DNA from: Actinocatenispora thailandica
GTDB taxonomy: Bacteria > Actinomycetota > Actinomycetes > Mycobacteriales > Micromonosporaceae
DNA: 64,000 bases
Direction of reading: 5' to 3'
NCBI RefSeq assembly: GCF_016865425.1
Contig: NZ_AP023355.1
Location: 5,330,198 to 5,394,197, forward strand
The notes beneath the pieces were generated by a model that was given only the letters and a program-made list of their open reading frames with translations, was not told the DNA's origin and did not search any database. Below, piece by piece: positions 43,120-53,600 of the stretch. Made by a program: the position numbers and the translations under genes. How positions within the stretch are numbered: position 1 is the first letter of the stretch; every line of letters starts with the position of its first letter.

Positions 43120-43376
43120 TGACCGATCGACTGGACGGCAACGCGATCGCCGGCACCCTGCGGGCCGTGTTCGGCACCGAGATGACCACCGCGGTCGGGA
43201 TCTGCGGGCACTGCGGAGCGAGCAACCCGCTCGGCGCCCTCGACGTGTACCTGGCCGGGCCGGGCACCGTGGCCCGCTGCCCCGGCTGCGAGGCGGTACT
43301 GCTGGTGCTGGTCGAGGTTCGCGGCGTCACCTGCGTCGACGCCCTCGGCTTCGCCGAGCTGACCCCGGCCGCCTGA
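43119..43376 (+). CDS. DUF6510 protein with two CxxC zinc knuckles
   Basis: 85 residues, start overlapping the previous stop (TGATG). DGNAIAGTLRAVFG, then ICGHCGAS and RCPGCEAVLLVLVE show two CxxC pairs, probably a zinc ribbon. Third gene of the sulfite-oxidase-like operon. Function unknown; the conserved linkage suggests a role in assembling or controlling the redox pair. Confidence 0.88.
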   Translation: MTDRLDGNAIAGTLRAVFGTEMTTAVGICGHCGASNPLGALDVYLAGPGTVARCPGCEAVLLVLVEVRGVTCVDALGFAELTPAA

Positions 43377-43509
43377 CCCGGCCACCGGAGGGCTCGTCGC
43401 CGCGACGGGCCGTAGAGTGACGACCTTCACACCGTTGCTTCGTTCGCGCTGTCGACCGGACGCGGCACTCCAGGCGTATGCGTGATGTGCGAAGAGATCT
43501 GGAGTGGCG

Positions 43510-44007
43510 GTGACCGTCGAGGAGTTCGAGCAGTTCTACGCGCAGGCGGTCGCGAGGCTCGTCGGCCAGCTCTACGTGATGCTCGGTGACCTGCAGGAGG
43601 CGCAGGATGTCGTACAGGAGGCGTTCGTCCGCGGCTGGAGCCGGCGCCACCAGCTCGACCGGGACGCCCGGCCGGAGGCGTGGATCCGTACCGTCGCGTG
43701 GCGTCTGGCGGTGAGCAGGTGGCGGTTCCGGCGCCGTAGCGCCGAGGCGTGGAAGCGCAGCGGCGCCGGCACGCACGTCGAGGGCCCCGGCCCCGAGCAG
43801 GTGATGCTGGTCGCCGCGCTGAGTGGACTACCCGCGCAGCAGCGCCGCACGATGACCCTGCACTACGTCTGCGACCTGACGGTCGAGCAGATCGCCGGCG
43901 AGACCGGCCAGTCCACCAGCACCGTCAAGACACACCTCGCCCGGGGCCGGCTCGCGCTGGCCGACCGGATGCCGGATCCGCGGGTGCAGGAGGACCACGA
44001 TGCCTGA
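43510..44007 (+). CDS. SigE-type ECF sigma factor
   Basis: 165 residues. The GTG at 43510 has GGAG five bases before it. Region 2: VEEFEQFYAQAVARLVGQLY, then LGDLQEAQDVVQEAFVRGW. Region 4: LSGLPAQQRRTMTLHYVCDL, then IAGETGQSTSTVKTHLARGR. Typical of the small SigE/SigM-like group of actinomycetes. The next gene overlaps its end by 8 bases and encodes a one-helix membrane protein, the usual place of an anti-sigma partner. Its promoter region is 43377-43509. Confidence 0.9.
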   Translation: MTVEEFEQFYAQAVARLVGQLYVMLGDLQEAQDVVQEAFVRGWSRRHQLDRDARPEAWIRTVAWRLAVSRWRFRRRSAEAWKRSGAGTHVEGPGPEQVMLVAALSGLPAQQRRTMTLHYVCDLTVEQIAGETGQSTSTVKTHLARGRLALADRMPDPRVQEDHDA

Positions 44008-44371
44008 GTCGCCAGACCCACTACGGTCGCTGTTCCAGCACGCCGCCGCCGTCGGCGCCCGGCAGGCGTCCCCCGCACCGGTCGCGCACATCACCGACCG
44101 CGGACGGCGGCGGCACCGGCGCCGCCTCGCCGTGGCCGCGGCCGGCGTGTGCCTGGCGATGGTCGGCGGCGGCGCCGCCGGCGCCGCCCTGGTGACCGAT
44201 CGGTCGTCGTCCGAGACCCCCGCCCCCGGCTCCTCGTCCGCACCGCGGCGACCGGCGACCAGCCCGACCACCCGGCCGGCCCCGAGCCGGACGGCGGCGC
44301 ACACGTCGTCCCCCCGCACCGACACCGGGCTGGGCACGACGCCGCCGCCGACCCATTCGGCGTACCGCTGA
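44000..44371 (+). CDS. single-helix membrane protein coupled to the sigma factor
   Basis: 123 residues. Cytoplasmic start (LRSLFQHAAAVGARQASPAP), basic stretch RGRRRHRRR, one membrane helix LAVAAAGVCLAMVGGGAAGA and a Ser/Thr/Pro-rich outer tail. Overlap with the sigma gene suggests an anti-sigma or sensor role, but no zinc finger or anti-sigma motif is visible. Confidence 0.7.
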   Translation: MPESPDPLRSLFQHAAAVGARQASPAPVAHITDRGRRRHRRRLAVAAAGVCLAMVGGGAAGAALVTDRSSSETPAPGSSSAPRRPATSPTTRPAPSRTAAHTSSPRTDTGLGTTPPPTHSAYR

Positions 44372-44483
44372 CCGGGCCGACCGGCCGAGCCACCGCCGCG
44401 CCGACAGCCGCGCACACGACCGCCCGCCTGCCGTACCCGCCTCGGCGGTCTCGCCCGCCCGCGCACCGCCGAAGGAGTGCCGC

Positions 44484-45721
44484 ATGTCGTTTCCGGTGCG
44501 ATCCGGCACGCCCGGACCGTTGCGATGCGGGCGACGGACCGCACCGGACCACCCGGACCGCGCAGCCCACCTCCGGCGCAGTCGGCTGTTCGGGTTGCCG
44601 CCGCGCCGGTTCGATCCGGAGGTGTGGTGGCTGTACCTGCTGAGCCGGGCAGGGATCTGGATCGTCGCCTACTGCACCCGGTGGCTGTTTCCGGCCGATG
44701 CGGGGGCCCGCGACGCCGGGCCGGTCCTCGGCCCCTTCCAGCACTGGGACTGGGATTTCTACCTGAAAATAGCGCGAGACGGCTACTTCCCCGGGTTCGT
44801 CGGGCCCTGGCAGGTCGACTGGGACAACCGGGAGGCGTTCCTCCCCGGCCTGCCGCTGCTGCTTCGGGCGACACACGAAGTCGTCCCGAACTGGACGCTG
44901 TCCGGGCTGCTGATCTCCTTCGTCGCCGGTGCCGTCGCGGTGTTCTCGCTGGCGCGCATCGCCGAACTCCAGCTGCCCGACCCGCGCATCGGCCGCCGCA
45001 CCGTGCTGTTCTTCGTCCTCTCCCCGTGCGCGATCTTCCTGTTCGTCGGTTACACGGAGTCGTTGTTCCTCGCCTTCGCGCTGCCGGCCTGGCTCGCCGC
45101 GCAGCGGCGCAACTGGCCGCTGGCCGCGGCACTGGCGGCGCTCGCCTCGACGGTACGCATCAGTGGGCTGTTCCTGGCCGCCGCGATCGCGCTGCACTTC
45201 GCCCTGGTCACCCGGGGCAGGCGGTGGCGCGCGGCACCGTGGTTGGCCCTCCCGGTCCTCCCGCTGGCCGGCTACACCTGGTACCTGCAGGTGCACACCG
45301 GTGACTGGATGGCGTGGCAGCACGCGCAGGAACGCGGCTGGGGCCGTACGTTTCACGCCCCTGGCAGGCGTGGACCAACACCTGGCACGCGGCGTTCGCC
45401 CACACCCAGACCACCCAGTTCGCGTTCATGTTCTCGGGCGAGCTGCTGGCGATGCTGGTGGGCCTGGTCGTCACGGGCCTGCTGGTCGCACGACGCCGCT
45501 GGCCCGAGGCGGCCTACGTCGGCCTGAGCCTGTGCGCCCTGGGCACCTCGTACTGGTACCTGTCGATCCCCCGCGCCAGCCTGCTGTGGTGGCCGCTGTG
45601 GGTCGGGCTCGCCGCGGCGAGCCTGCGGATGCCGCGGGTCAGGACCGGTTACCTCTGCCTGGTCGTACCGCTGTCCACGATCTTCGCGGTCAGCTTCCTG
45701 TCCGGCCGCTGGGCGGGCTGA
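44484..45721 (+). CDS. mannosyltransferase-like membrane protein (one-base frameshift)
   Basis: ATG at 44484 behind GAAGGAG. After a cytoplasmic start the protein has WDWDFYLKIARDGYFPGF (the WDxxxY-type loop of PIG-V/GPI-mannosyltransferase-like proteins) and many helices: FVGYTESLFLAFALPAWLA, ALALASTVRISGLFL-like segments and FALVTRGRRWR. The frame breaks in the C run 45358-45361. One more C joins GRTFHAP to WQAWTNTWHAAF and restores 412 residues. It probably transfers mannose from a lipid carrier to an envelope glycan or protein. Acceptor unknown. Confidence 0.78.
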
Positions 45722-45868
45722 CCGGGCGGCCGGTGGGTACCCACGCCACCGGGCGCAGCGGGCGATCCCTGGGGCCGGACCGGTGGTCGGCACGGGTTCG
45801 AACCGGCCGCGCGACGGCAAGCATGGGGAACTCGGACCGATCTCGGACGGCGGGGAAGAGGAACGGAC

Positions 45869-47335
45869 ATGACCGAGGCGACAGCGGCGGCGGACGACTC
45901 CGCGCAGGACACCTACGACGTGATCGTGCTGGGTGCCGGCCCGGTCGGGCAGGTACTGGTCGAGCGGGCCCGGGCGGCCGGGCTGAGCGTGGCGATCGTG
46001 GAGCGTGAACTGGTCGGCGGCGAGTGCTCGTACTGGGGGTGCGTGCCCAGCAAGGCGCTGCTTCGCCCGGTGCTCGCGGTCGACGACGCGCGACGGGTCG
46101 ACGGCGCCCGGCAGGCCGTCACCGGGCCGGTGGACGCGGCGGGCGTGTTCACCCGCCGGGACCGGTACGTCAGCGACTGGGACGACACCGGCCAGGCCGA
46201 CGCGCTGACCTCCGGCAAGGGTGCCGTGCTGGTGCGCGGTCACGGCCGCCTGGACGGGCCGCGCCGGGTGTCGGTGGCCACCCCCGACGACCGGATCGTC
46301 CGGCTCGCCGCCCGGCACGCGGTGGTGCTCGCGACCGGCAGCTCGCCCGCGCTGCCCGACCTGCCGGGCATCGCCGAGGCCCGGCCGTGGACGAACCGGC
46401 AGGGCACCGACAGCAGCACCGTGCCGCGCCGGCTCGCCGTGGTCGGCGGCGGCCCGGTCGGGGTCGAGATGGCGACCGCGTGGAGCGGCCTGGGCTCGAC
46501 GGTGACCCTGGTGGTCCGCGAGTCCGGGCTGCTGCCGCGGATGGAGCCGTTCGTCGGTGAACTCGTCGAGCACAGCTTCAAGGAGTCCGGCGTCGACGTC
46601 CGGTTGGGCGTCACGGTCACCGAGCTGAGCCGCCCCGGCGGTACCGGGCCGGTGCGGCTGGTGCTCGACGACGGCAGCGAGTTCGAGGCCGACGAGGTGC
46701 TGCTGGCGACCGGTCGCAAACCCAACACCGGCGACATCGGCCTGCACACGGTCGGTCTGACGGCCGGTTCGTGGCCGGACGTGGACGACACCTGCCGGGT
46801 GCGCGGCGTGGCCGGCGGCTGGCTGTACGCGGTCGGCGACCTCAACCACCGCGCGCTGCTCACCCACCAGGGCAAGTACCAGTCACGGATGGCCGGCGCG
46901 GCGATCGCCGCCCGCGCCGCCGGCCGGCCGGTCGACGACGAACCGTGGGGCGCGCACGTGGCGACCGCCGACAACGCGGCGGTACCGCAGGCCGTGTTCA
47001 CCGATCCGGAGGTCGGCGCGGTGGGGCTGTCCGCCGCCCAGGCGCAGCGGGCCGGGCACCGGATCCGCGTCGTCGACGTCGATCTGGGTCGCCAGGTCGT
47101 CGGCGCGCTGCTGTACGCCGACGGCTACCAGGGACAGGCCCGGATGGTCGTCGACCTGGACACCGAGACGCTACTGGGCGTCACGTTCGTCGGCCCGGGT
47201 GTCGCCGAACTGCTGCACTCGGCGACGATCGCGGTCGCCGGTCAGGTGCCGATCGGCCGGCTGTGGCACGCGGTGCCGTGCTTCCCCACCATCAGCGAGG
47301 TCTGGCTGCGGCTGCTGGAGGCCTACCGCGGCTGA
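45869..47335 (+). CDS. flavoprotein disulfide reductase (lipoamide dehydrogenase/MerA-like)
   Basis: 488 residues. FAD site VIVLGAGPVGQVL; redox-active Cys53 and Cys58 in GGECSYWGCVPSKALLRP; second nucleotide site LAVVGGGPVGVEMA; FAD site YAVGDLNHRALLTHQGKYQ. The C-terminal dimer domain has FTDPEVGAVG but ends GRLWHAVPCFPTISEVW, where the catalytic His-x5-Glu of lipoamide dehydrogenase would be expected as HPTxSE. Here it reads Pro-Cys-Phe-Pro-Thr. It is likely a disulfide or metal-ion reductase; the substrate is open. It forms no obvious operon. Confidence 0.88.
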   Translation: MTEATAAADDSAQDTYDVIVLGAGPVGQVLVERARAAGLSVAIVERELVGGECSYWGCVPSKALLRPVLAVDDARRVDGARQAVTGPVDAAGVFTRRDRYVSDWDDTGQADALTSGKGAVLVRGHGRLDGPRRVSVATPDDRIVRLAARHAVVLATGSSPALPDLPGIAEARPWTNRQGTDSSTVPRRLAVVGGGPVGVEMATAWSGLGSTVTLVVRESGLLPRMEPFVGELVEHSFKESGVDVRLGVTVTELSRPGGTGPVRLVLDDGSEFEADEVLLATGRKPNTGDIGLHTVGLTAGSWPDVDDTCRVRGVAGGWLYAVGDLNHRALLTHQGKYQSRMAGAAIAARAAGRPVDDEPWGAHVATADNAAVPQAVFTDPEVGAVGLSAAQAQRAGHRIRVVDVDLGRQVVGALLYADGYQGQARMVVDLDTETLLGVTFVGPGVAELLHSATIAVAGQVPIGRLWHAVPCFPTISEVWLRLLEAYRG

Positions 47336-47447
47336 GCTGCGGCCATCCCGGTCCGGCTCCGGCACCACCGGGGCCGGACCGGCGACCGGAAGCCGGCCCG
47401 ACCGGCGCCACCCCACGTGTTGCCCCGCAAGGAGAAGGGACTGACCG

Positions 47448-47885
47448 GTGACCGGTTCAGACGATGGTTCGCTGGGCGAGAGCCTGCTGGCGGCCGAGGA
47501 GAGCCTCGACGACGAGGAGGTCGGTGTCGATCCGGACGAGGGGTACTCCCCGCCGGACCGGCCCGCCTGGGGGGTCACCGACCGCGAGATCGGTGACCAC
47601 GAGTCGCTGTCCCGCCGGCTCGCCCGCGAGCTACCGGACGTGAGCGATGCCGCGGACGGGGACGGTATCGGCGACGCCACCGACACCGACGGCGAGCCGA
47701 TCGACGACCAGGTCGGCGCCGACCGGTCGGGGCGGCTGGTGTTCGTCGACCTGGACGACTCGGACCCCGGCGAGGACTTCGTCGCTCGGGACGTCGGCAT
47801 CGACGGCAGCGGCGCCTCGGCCGAGGAGGCCGCCGTGCACGTCGTCCCCGACGGCGCGTACCCGGTCAGACGTGCTCGACGGTGA
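47448..47885 (+). CDS. DUF5709 protein
   Basis: 145 residues from a GTG, strongly acidic. EESLDDEEVGVDPDEGYSPP, then AWGVTDREIGDHESLSRRLA match DUF5709. Likely unfolded in part; role unknown. Its last 20 bases overlap the convergent gene on the other strand. Confidence 0.85.
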   Translation: MTGSDDGSLGESLLAAEESLDDEEVGVDPDEGYSPPDRPAWGVTDREIGDHESLSRRLARELPDVSDAADGDGIGDATDTDGEPIDDQVGADRSGRLVFVDLDDSDPGEDFVARDVGIDGSGASAEEAAVHVVPDGAYPVRRARR

Positions 47886-48153
47886 AGCCGAGCCGGCCGA
47901 GCACCGTGACCGCACCGGCCCTGCCGCCCTCGAAGTCGCCGGAGGCGAGCCGCTCCCCGGTGGCGAACTCGTAGGCCACCCCGAGCATCGCCTTCGGCGG
48001 GTACGACCGGCCGTCCTGCACCAGGGTGTACGTGGTGGTGGGGGCGAACCCGTGCGCGGCGAAGAACCGCTGCGGGCCGAGCTTGTCGTACTCCTTCATC
48101 GCCCGCCGGACGTCGGCCGGGGTCACCCGGTCCCATGCGATCGATCGTGTCAT
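47866..48153 (-). CDS. stand-alone ScoMcrA-N-like domain protein
   Basis: 95 residues. AMKEYDKLGPQRFFAAHGFA, then YTLVQDGRSYPPKAMLGVAY and FATGERLASGDFEGG resemble the N-terminal head domain of ScoMcrA, a restriction enzyme for phosphorothioated or methylated DNA (sensing domain). Here it stands alone, without the SBD or HNH parts. Start ATG behind GGGAGGT. It could bind modified DNA or be a regulator. Assignment from motif memory, not an alignment. Confidence 0.6.
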   Translation of the reverse strand: MTRSIAWDRVTPADVRRAMKEYDKLGPQRFFAAHGFAPTTTYTLVQDGRSYPPKAMLGVAYEFATGERLASGDFEGGRAGAVTVLGRLGFTVEHV

Positions 48154-48204
48154 CGCTACCTCCCTCGGGTTCCTGCGACAGTCGCCACCGCGGTGGCGGC
48201 GGGA

Positions 48205-48975
48205 TCAGTTGCGGCCGGCCATCACCCCGCCGTCGACGTCGACGATGCTGCCGGTGATCCAGCTGGCCCGGTCCGACAGCAGGAAGGTGATGGCAGCGGC
48301 GACGTCCTCGGCGGTACCGATGCGGCCCAGCGGGTGGAAGCCGTCGAACCCGTGCAGCGTCTCGTCGAGCCTGTCCGCCGGCACGAAGCTCTCGTAGATC
48401 GGGGTGGCGACCACCGCGGGCGCGACCGCGTTGACCCGGATCCGGTGCCCGGCCAGTTCGATCGCCAGGTTGCGGGTCAGGGCGTGCAGCCCCGCCTTCG
48501 CCATCGAGTAGGCGGCGGACGGCGTGGCGCCGACCGCCTGGTGCGCCCACATGCTGCCGATGTTGACGATCGATCCACCGCCGGCGGCGACCATGCCCGC
48601 CACCACGGTCTGCGTCAGGAAGAAGATCGCCCGGTTCAGCTCCTGGTACGAGTCGTAGGAGTCGCCGTCATGCTCCAGGAACGGTTGCGGGGCGAACACG
48701 CCGGCCGCGTTGACCAGCAGGCTCGCGTCGGCATGGTCGGTGGCGATCAGCCGCCGCACGTCCTCGACCTCGTCGCGCCGGGTCAGATCGGCGGTGATCC
48801 CCCACGCCTTGCCGTGCGCCGACAGGGCGCTGACGGTCTGGTCCACCCGGTTGCGGTTGCGGCCGACGACCACGGCGCTGCCGCCACCGGCCACCACGTC
48901 GAGCGCGGCCTGCCGGCCCATCCCGCTGCTCCCGCCGACGACGATCAGCTTGCGCCCGGCGAAGTCCTCCGTCAT
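48205..48975 (-). CDS. short-chain dehydrogenase/reductase
   Basis: 256 residues. ATG at 48975 with AAGGAG seven bases before it (the upstream ATG at 48990 lies in the previous gene's end). Cofactor loop [16 protein letters not shown] at LLVNAAGVF, catalytic Tyr-Lys in YSMAKAG, end SIVDVDGG. It likely works with the coupled hydrolase upstream. Substrate unknown. Confidence 0.9.
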   Translation of the reverse strand: MTEDFAGRKLIVVGGSSGMGRQAALDVVAGGGSAVVVGRNRNRVDQTVSALSAHGKAWGITADLTRRDEVEDVRRLIATDHADASLLVNAAGVFAPQPFLEHDGDSYDSYQELNRAIFFLTQTVVAGMVAAGGGSIVNIGSMWAHQAVGATPSAAYSMAKAGLHALTRNLAIELAGHRIRVNAVAPAVVATPIYESFVPADRLDETLHGFDGFHPLGRIGTAEDVAAAITFLLSDRASWITGSIVDVDGGVMAGRN

Positions 48976-48986
48976 CGCGTTCTCCT

Positions 48987-49880
48987 TCACATCGCGACCG
49001 GCACGTCGGCAGGTCGTGGCAGGCGGCGGGACAGGAAGTCGCGGATCAGCGCCGCCACCTCGTCGCCGGCGCTCTCCAGCAGGAAGTGGCCGCCGTCCAG
49101 CAGCCGGATCTCCGGGTCGACCGCGTCGGCGGCGAACGCCTCCGCGCCGGCCGGGCCGAAGATCTCGTCACCGCGGCCCCACACCGCCAGCACCGGCACC
49201 GCGCTGGTACGCAGGTACTCGTGCAGTTGCGGGTACATCGGCGCGTTGGTCGCGTAGTCGCGGAACAGCGCCAGCTGGATCTCGTCGTTGCCCGGCCGGC
49301 TCAGCAACGCGTAGTCGTGGTGCCAGGTGTCCGGGCTGACCAGCGTCTCGTCCGGTACCCCGGTCAGGTACTGCCACCGGGTCACGTCCCGCGTCAGCGC
49401 CTGGCGGATCGCGGCCTCGGTGTCGGGGGTGCGTTCCCGCTGGTAGTCCCACACGGTGCGCCAGAAGTCCGGGACGAAACCGGCGTCGTAGCCGTTGCCG
49501 TTCTGGGTGACGATCGCGGTCACCGCGTCCGGATGGCGCAGCGCGATCCGCCAGCCGATCGGCGCCCCGTAGTCGTGCACGTAGAGGGCGCAGTGCAGCA
49601 CCCCCAGCTCGGTGAGCAGCCCGACGGTCAGCTCGGTCAGCGCGTCGAAGGTGTAGTCGAACTCGTCGGCCGGTGGCGCGTCCGACAGGCCGAAACCGAG
49701 ATGGTCCGGCGCGATCACGTGGTACCGGTCGGCAAGCGCCGGGATCAGGTTGCGAAACATGAACGAACTGGTCGGGAACCCGTGCAGCAGCACGATGGTC
49801 GGTGCGTCCGGATCACCGGCCTCCCGGTAGAACAACCGGTGCCCGTCGATGGCCGCGTACCGGTGGTGGACGGCTGGCAT
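48987..49880 (-). CDS. haloalkane-dehalogenase/epoxide-hydrolase-like alpha/beta-hydrolase
   Basis: 297 residues, ATG at 49880 behind CAGGGGTG. Oxyanion strand [16 protein letters not shown]; nucleophile Asp in VHDYGAPIG (the HDYG motif of haloalkane dehalogenases and epoxide hydrolases); acid in VWGRGDEIF; catalytic His in DGGHFLLES. First of two coupled genes with the SDR. The third LAL regulator begins after it on the same strand and may control them. Confidence 0.88.
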   Translation of the reverse strand: MPAVHHRYAAIDGHRLFYREAGDPDAPTIVLLHGFPTSSFMFRNLIPALADRYHVIAPDHLGFGLSDAPPADEFDYTFDALTELTVGLLTELGVLHCALYVHDYGAPIGWRIALRHPDAVTAIVTQNGNGYDAGFVPDFWRTVWDYQRERTPDTEAAIRQALTRDVTRWQYLTGVPDETLVSPDTWHHDYALLSRPGNDEIQLALFRDYATNAPMYPQLHEYLRTSAVPVLAVWGRGDEIFGPAGAEAFAADAVDPEIRLLDGGHFLLESAGDEVAALIRDFLSRRLPRPADVPVAM

Positions 49881-50018
49881 CGCTCTCACCCCTGCTGGTT
49901 CGATGACGGCGCCGTGGCTCGGCGCGCCCCCACAGGGTGTGGCCGCCGGGGCCGGCGTCGCGCCCGTGCCCGCCACCGGTCGGCGCCCCGGGCCACCCCG
50001 GTACGCGGGCGGCTGCGG

Positions 50019-52741
50019 TCAGCGCCGCAGCTGGCGCCGGGAGGTGATGCCCAGCTTCGCGAACGTCTTGCTCAGGTGCCACTCCACCGTGCGCGGGCTG
50101 ATGAACAGCCGGGTCGCGATCTCCACATTGGACAGTCCGGCGCGGACCAGGCGAACGATCTGCGCCTCCTGCGGCGTCAGGTCCGCCGCGTTCCCGTCGC
50201 CGCGCTTGCGTACCGTTTCGCCGGTGGTGCCGAGTTCCCGTGCCGCCCGCACGGCGAACGCCGTCATCCCCATCTCACCGAACATCTCGTACGCGGCGCG
50301 CAGCTGCCGGCGCGCGTCGGTGCGCCGGTTCTGCCGGCGCAACCACTCCCCGTAGTGCAGCCGGGTGCGCGCCAGCTCGCCGCGGATCGGCGTACCGGCC
50401 AACCGCTCCACCGCGGCACGAAAGTGCGGCTCGGCGTCGGTGTCGACCAGCGCCTGACAGTGCGACTCCAGGCCGAGCGCCCAGTCGGTACCCGCCGCCT
50501 GGGTCATCGCCCGCAACCGCGCCAGCGCCCGCCCGGCGAGGTCCAGCCGGCCCAGCCGGGCGGCCGCGATGATCAGCTCCACCAGCGAACACCACGTCAC
50601 CACGCCGAGATCCGCGTCCGACTCGGCCGCCGGCAGCGCCGCCGCCAACGCCTCGTCGGGCCGGCCGAGGCTGTTGTGCAACACCGCCAGCGCCCACCCG
50701 CCGGCCGCCACCCCAACCACTCACCCCGCTGTTCCGCCTGTTTGGTGGTGGCGGCCACCAGCATCGTGGTGGTGTCCGCCGCGCCGCGCCAGGCGGCCAG
50801 TACCTGAGTCGCGTACGCCGGCTCGTCGAGCCCGGTGCTGTCGCGCACCGCGTCGAACTCGTGCACCAGCGCGTCCGCGGCGGCCAGCTCGCCGGTGAAC
50901 ACCTGCACCACGATGCGCTGCGCCAGCGCGAACGGCAACGCGGTCAGGGTGCCGGTACGCCGGGCCCGCGCCACGAACGCCGCGGTGATCGTGTCGGCCG
51001 CCGGGTACTGCCAGGCATCCAACGCGCAGGTGGCGGCGAACCACAGCCACCGCAACCCGGTCTCGCCGACCGGCCCCGCCCGCAGCACGTCCAACGCCTC
51101 GCGCAGCAGCGGTACCCCGGCCGGATAGCCGTCCCGGTACCGGACCGCGAGACCGGTCAGCAGCAGATCGCACCCGTCGGCCGGGTCCTGCGCGGACCGC
51201 ACGGCCAGCGCCTCCGCGGCCAGCTCGCGCAGCCCCGGGCCGGACCCACCGGCACCGACGAACCAGCCCGCCTGCATCGCGTCCAGGTAGGTCTCCCGCG
51301 CCAGCTGCGCGTCCAGCGGCTGCAGCTGACCGGCCGCCTGCAGCAGCAGGCCCGGCGCCGCCGCCCCGCGATCGACGGTGAACGTGATCCTGGCCCGCAG
51401 CAGGTTCGCGTGCGCGCGGGCCACCTCGTCGAGCGGTCCGGCCTCGGCCCGCGCCAGCAACCGTACCGACGGCTCCGGCAGGCCGGCCTGGTACCGAGCC
51501 TCCGCGGCGGCCAACAGCCGCTGCGCGCGCCGGGCCGGGTCCGGGGTCAGGTCCGACGCCCGTTCCAGGAACGCCGCGGCGGCCGCCGGGCCGCCCCGTG
51601 CCTGAGCCCGCGCCGCGCAGTGCACCAGCTCCGCCGCGACCTCCTCGTCCTCGCCGACGGCGGCCTGCGCGCGATGCCACGCCCGCCGGTCCGGATCGGT
51701 CTTTGGGTCCGTCACCTGCGCCAACGCCCGCTGCACCCGGCGCCGATCCGCCGACCCGGCGGCCCGGTAGACCGCCGAACGAAGCAGCGGATGCCGGAAC
51801 GTCACCCGGGCACCGAAAGTCACGAACCGTTCCGTCGCCAACCGCGCCGCCGGGTCGGTGTCCACATCGACGCCCAGCTGGCCCAGGGCCCGCCACACCA
51901 GTACCGGATCGCCCACCGGTTCGGCCGCCGCGACCAGCAACAGCTGCCGGGCGGTCGGCGTCAGGGTGGCGATCTGACGCCGGAAGCTCTCCTCGATCCG
52001 GCGCGGCAGCGGCGCCGAGCCGAGCAGCCCGAACCCGCCGGCCAGTTCCGCCGGGGTGAACCCGCGGGGCAGCTCCACCAGCGCCAGCGGATTGCCCTGG
52101 CTCTCGGCGATGATCCGGTCCAGTACACCGGCGTCGACCGGGCCGGGGTGTGCCAACGCCAGCAACGTCCTGGCATCCGCCTCGGGCAGGCCGCGCACCG
52201 GCAGCTCGGCCAGGCCGGCCAGCTCCGGGGCCTCGACAGTGTCGTCGCCGTCCCGGACCGCGAACACCAGCGCCACCGACTCGGCCTGCAACCGCCGCGC
52301 GGCGAACCCCAGAACCTGCGCCGAGGCCCGGTCCAGCCACTGCGCGTCGTCGATCAGGCACAGCAGCGGCCGTTCCCGGGCAGTCTCGGCGAACAGGCTC
52401 AACGCGGCCATACCCACCAAGAACGAGTCCGGCGGGGTGCCGCTGTCCAGCCCGAACGCGATGTCGAGCGCCGCCCGCTGCGGCGCCGGGATGCGCCGCA
52501 GGCTCTCCAGCATCGGCGCGCACACCTGGTGCAGGCCGGCGAACGCGAACCCGGTCTCCGCCTCCACCCCGGCAGCCGGCACGATCTGGCAACCGCCGGC
52601 CCGGTCCCGCAGGTAGCCCAGCAGTTCGGTCTTGCCGATACCGGCCGCACCGCGCAGCACCAGCGCCCGGCTCTCCCCCGCCCGCACGTCGTCGAGCAGT
52701 CGATCGAGCGATTCGGCTTCGGTACGTCGGTCGACGAGCAC
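50019..52741 (-). CDS. third LAL-type AAA-LuxR regulator (one-base frameshift)
   Basis: I choose the GTG at 52741, since GGAGGGGCCAC precedes it; longer starts at 52795 and 52807 have no ribosome site. VLVDRRTEAESLDRLLDDVR leads to Walker A RGAAGIGKTELL and Walker B LLCLIDDAQW. TPR-like middle, then HTH LTPQEAQIVRLVRAGLSNVE and SPRTVEWHLSKTFAKLG. The frame breaks in the C run 50711-50714. One more C joins EQRGEWLG to VAAGGWALAVLHNSLG and gives 907 residues. It may control the downstream hydrolase-SDR pair. Confidence 0.88.
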
Positions 52742-52862
52742 GTGGCCCCTCCGCGCCGGCGTGCGGCCGCCGGCCGGGTCGATGCCGCAGAACATCTCGC
52801 TGTGCACAAGCTACGCCAGTGGCCGCCGACGCCGGCGTGTTTCCCCGCCGTCCGGGACCGGG

Positions 52863-53339
52863 TCAGGCATGCGCGTCCAGGTACTCGACGAGCCCGATCA
52901 CGTCGGCCGGGACCAGCCGGCCGATCGCTCCGCTGGAGTACACCGAGACGACGACCTTGCCGTCGCGGTCCAGGACGAACCCGGTGGACTGCAGGTAGAC
53001 CGGATCGGGGTTGACGAACGCGCCGGTCGCCTCGGCCACCTCGGCGGCGTCCGCGCCGTACCCGACCGGGAACGCCAGCCCGTGCTTGGCCACCAGCTCC
53101 GCGGTCGTCGCCTCGTCGTCGACCGACAGCGCGACGACCCGGGCGTCGACCTTCGCCAGCTTGTCCTTCGCCCGCTGGAACGACGCCAGCTGCGCGTTGC
53201 AGTACGGGCACCAGGAGCCGCGGTAGACCAGCACCACGCCGTAGTGCCCGACCAGCTCGTCGGGCAGCGTGATCGCTCGCCCGGCCGGCAGCTGCACGGG
53301 CAGTTCGGGAAACTTGTCACCAGGGTTCAGCAGGGCCAT
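52863..53339 (-). CDS. peroxiredoxin-like thiol protein
   Basis: 158 residues. Thioredoxin-fold peroxiredoxin (AhpC/TSA or redoxin type): ALLNPGDKFPELPV, VVLVYRGSWCPYC with Cys44 and Cys47, and TGFVLDRDGKVVVSVYSSG. The CxxC at the usual peroxidatic-Cys position is thioredoxin-like. It probably reduces peroxides with an unknown reductant in the cytoplasm. Confidence 0.88.
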   Translation of the reverse strand: MALLNPGDKFPELPVQLPAGRAITLPDELVGHYGVVLVYRGSWCPYCNAQLASFQRAKDKLAKVDARVVALSVDDEATTAELVAKHGLAFPVGYGADAAEVAEATGAFVNPDPVYLQSTGFVLDRDGKVVVSVYSSGAIGRLVPADVIGLVEYLDAHA

Positions 53340-53600
53340 CAGGATCCTTCACAACGTCCGGTACGCGGCTGTGGCCGGCGCCGAACCGCTGCGCAGGACG
53401 TCCGGCGTTCCCTGCCGGCCGGCACCGGCCACAGTCGTGAGTGGCACCCCCGGCCCGGGTCTTACCGCCACCCGATGAACTTCCGGGGTGATGCGATGGA
53501 CTTCCGGGGTGGTGCCTGGCCGCCGGCGACGTTCTTACCGACCGGCAACGGGCGCCGGCGGCACACCGCGGCGCCGGCCGGGCGTGCCTATATTCGGTGC

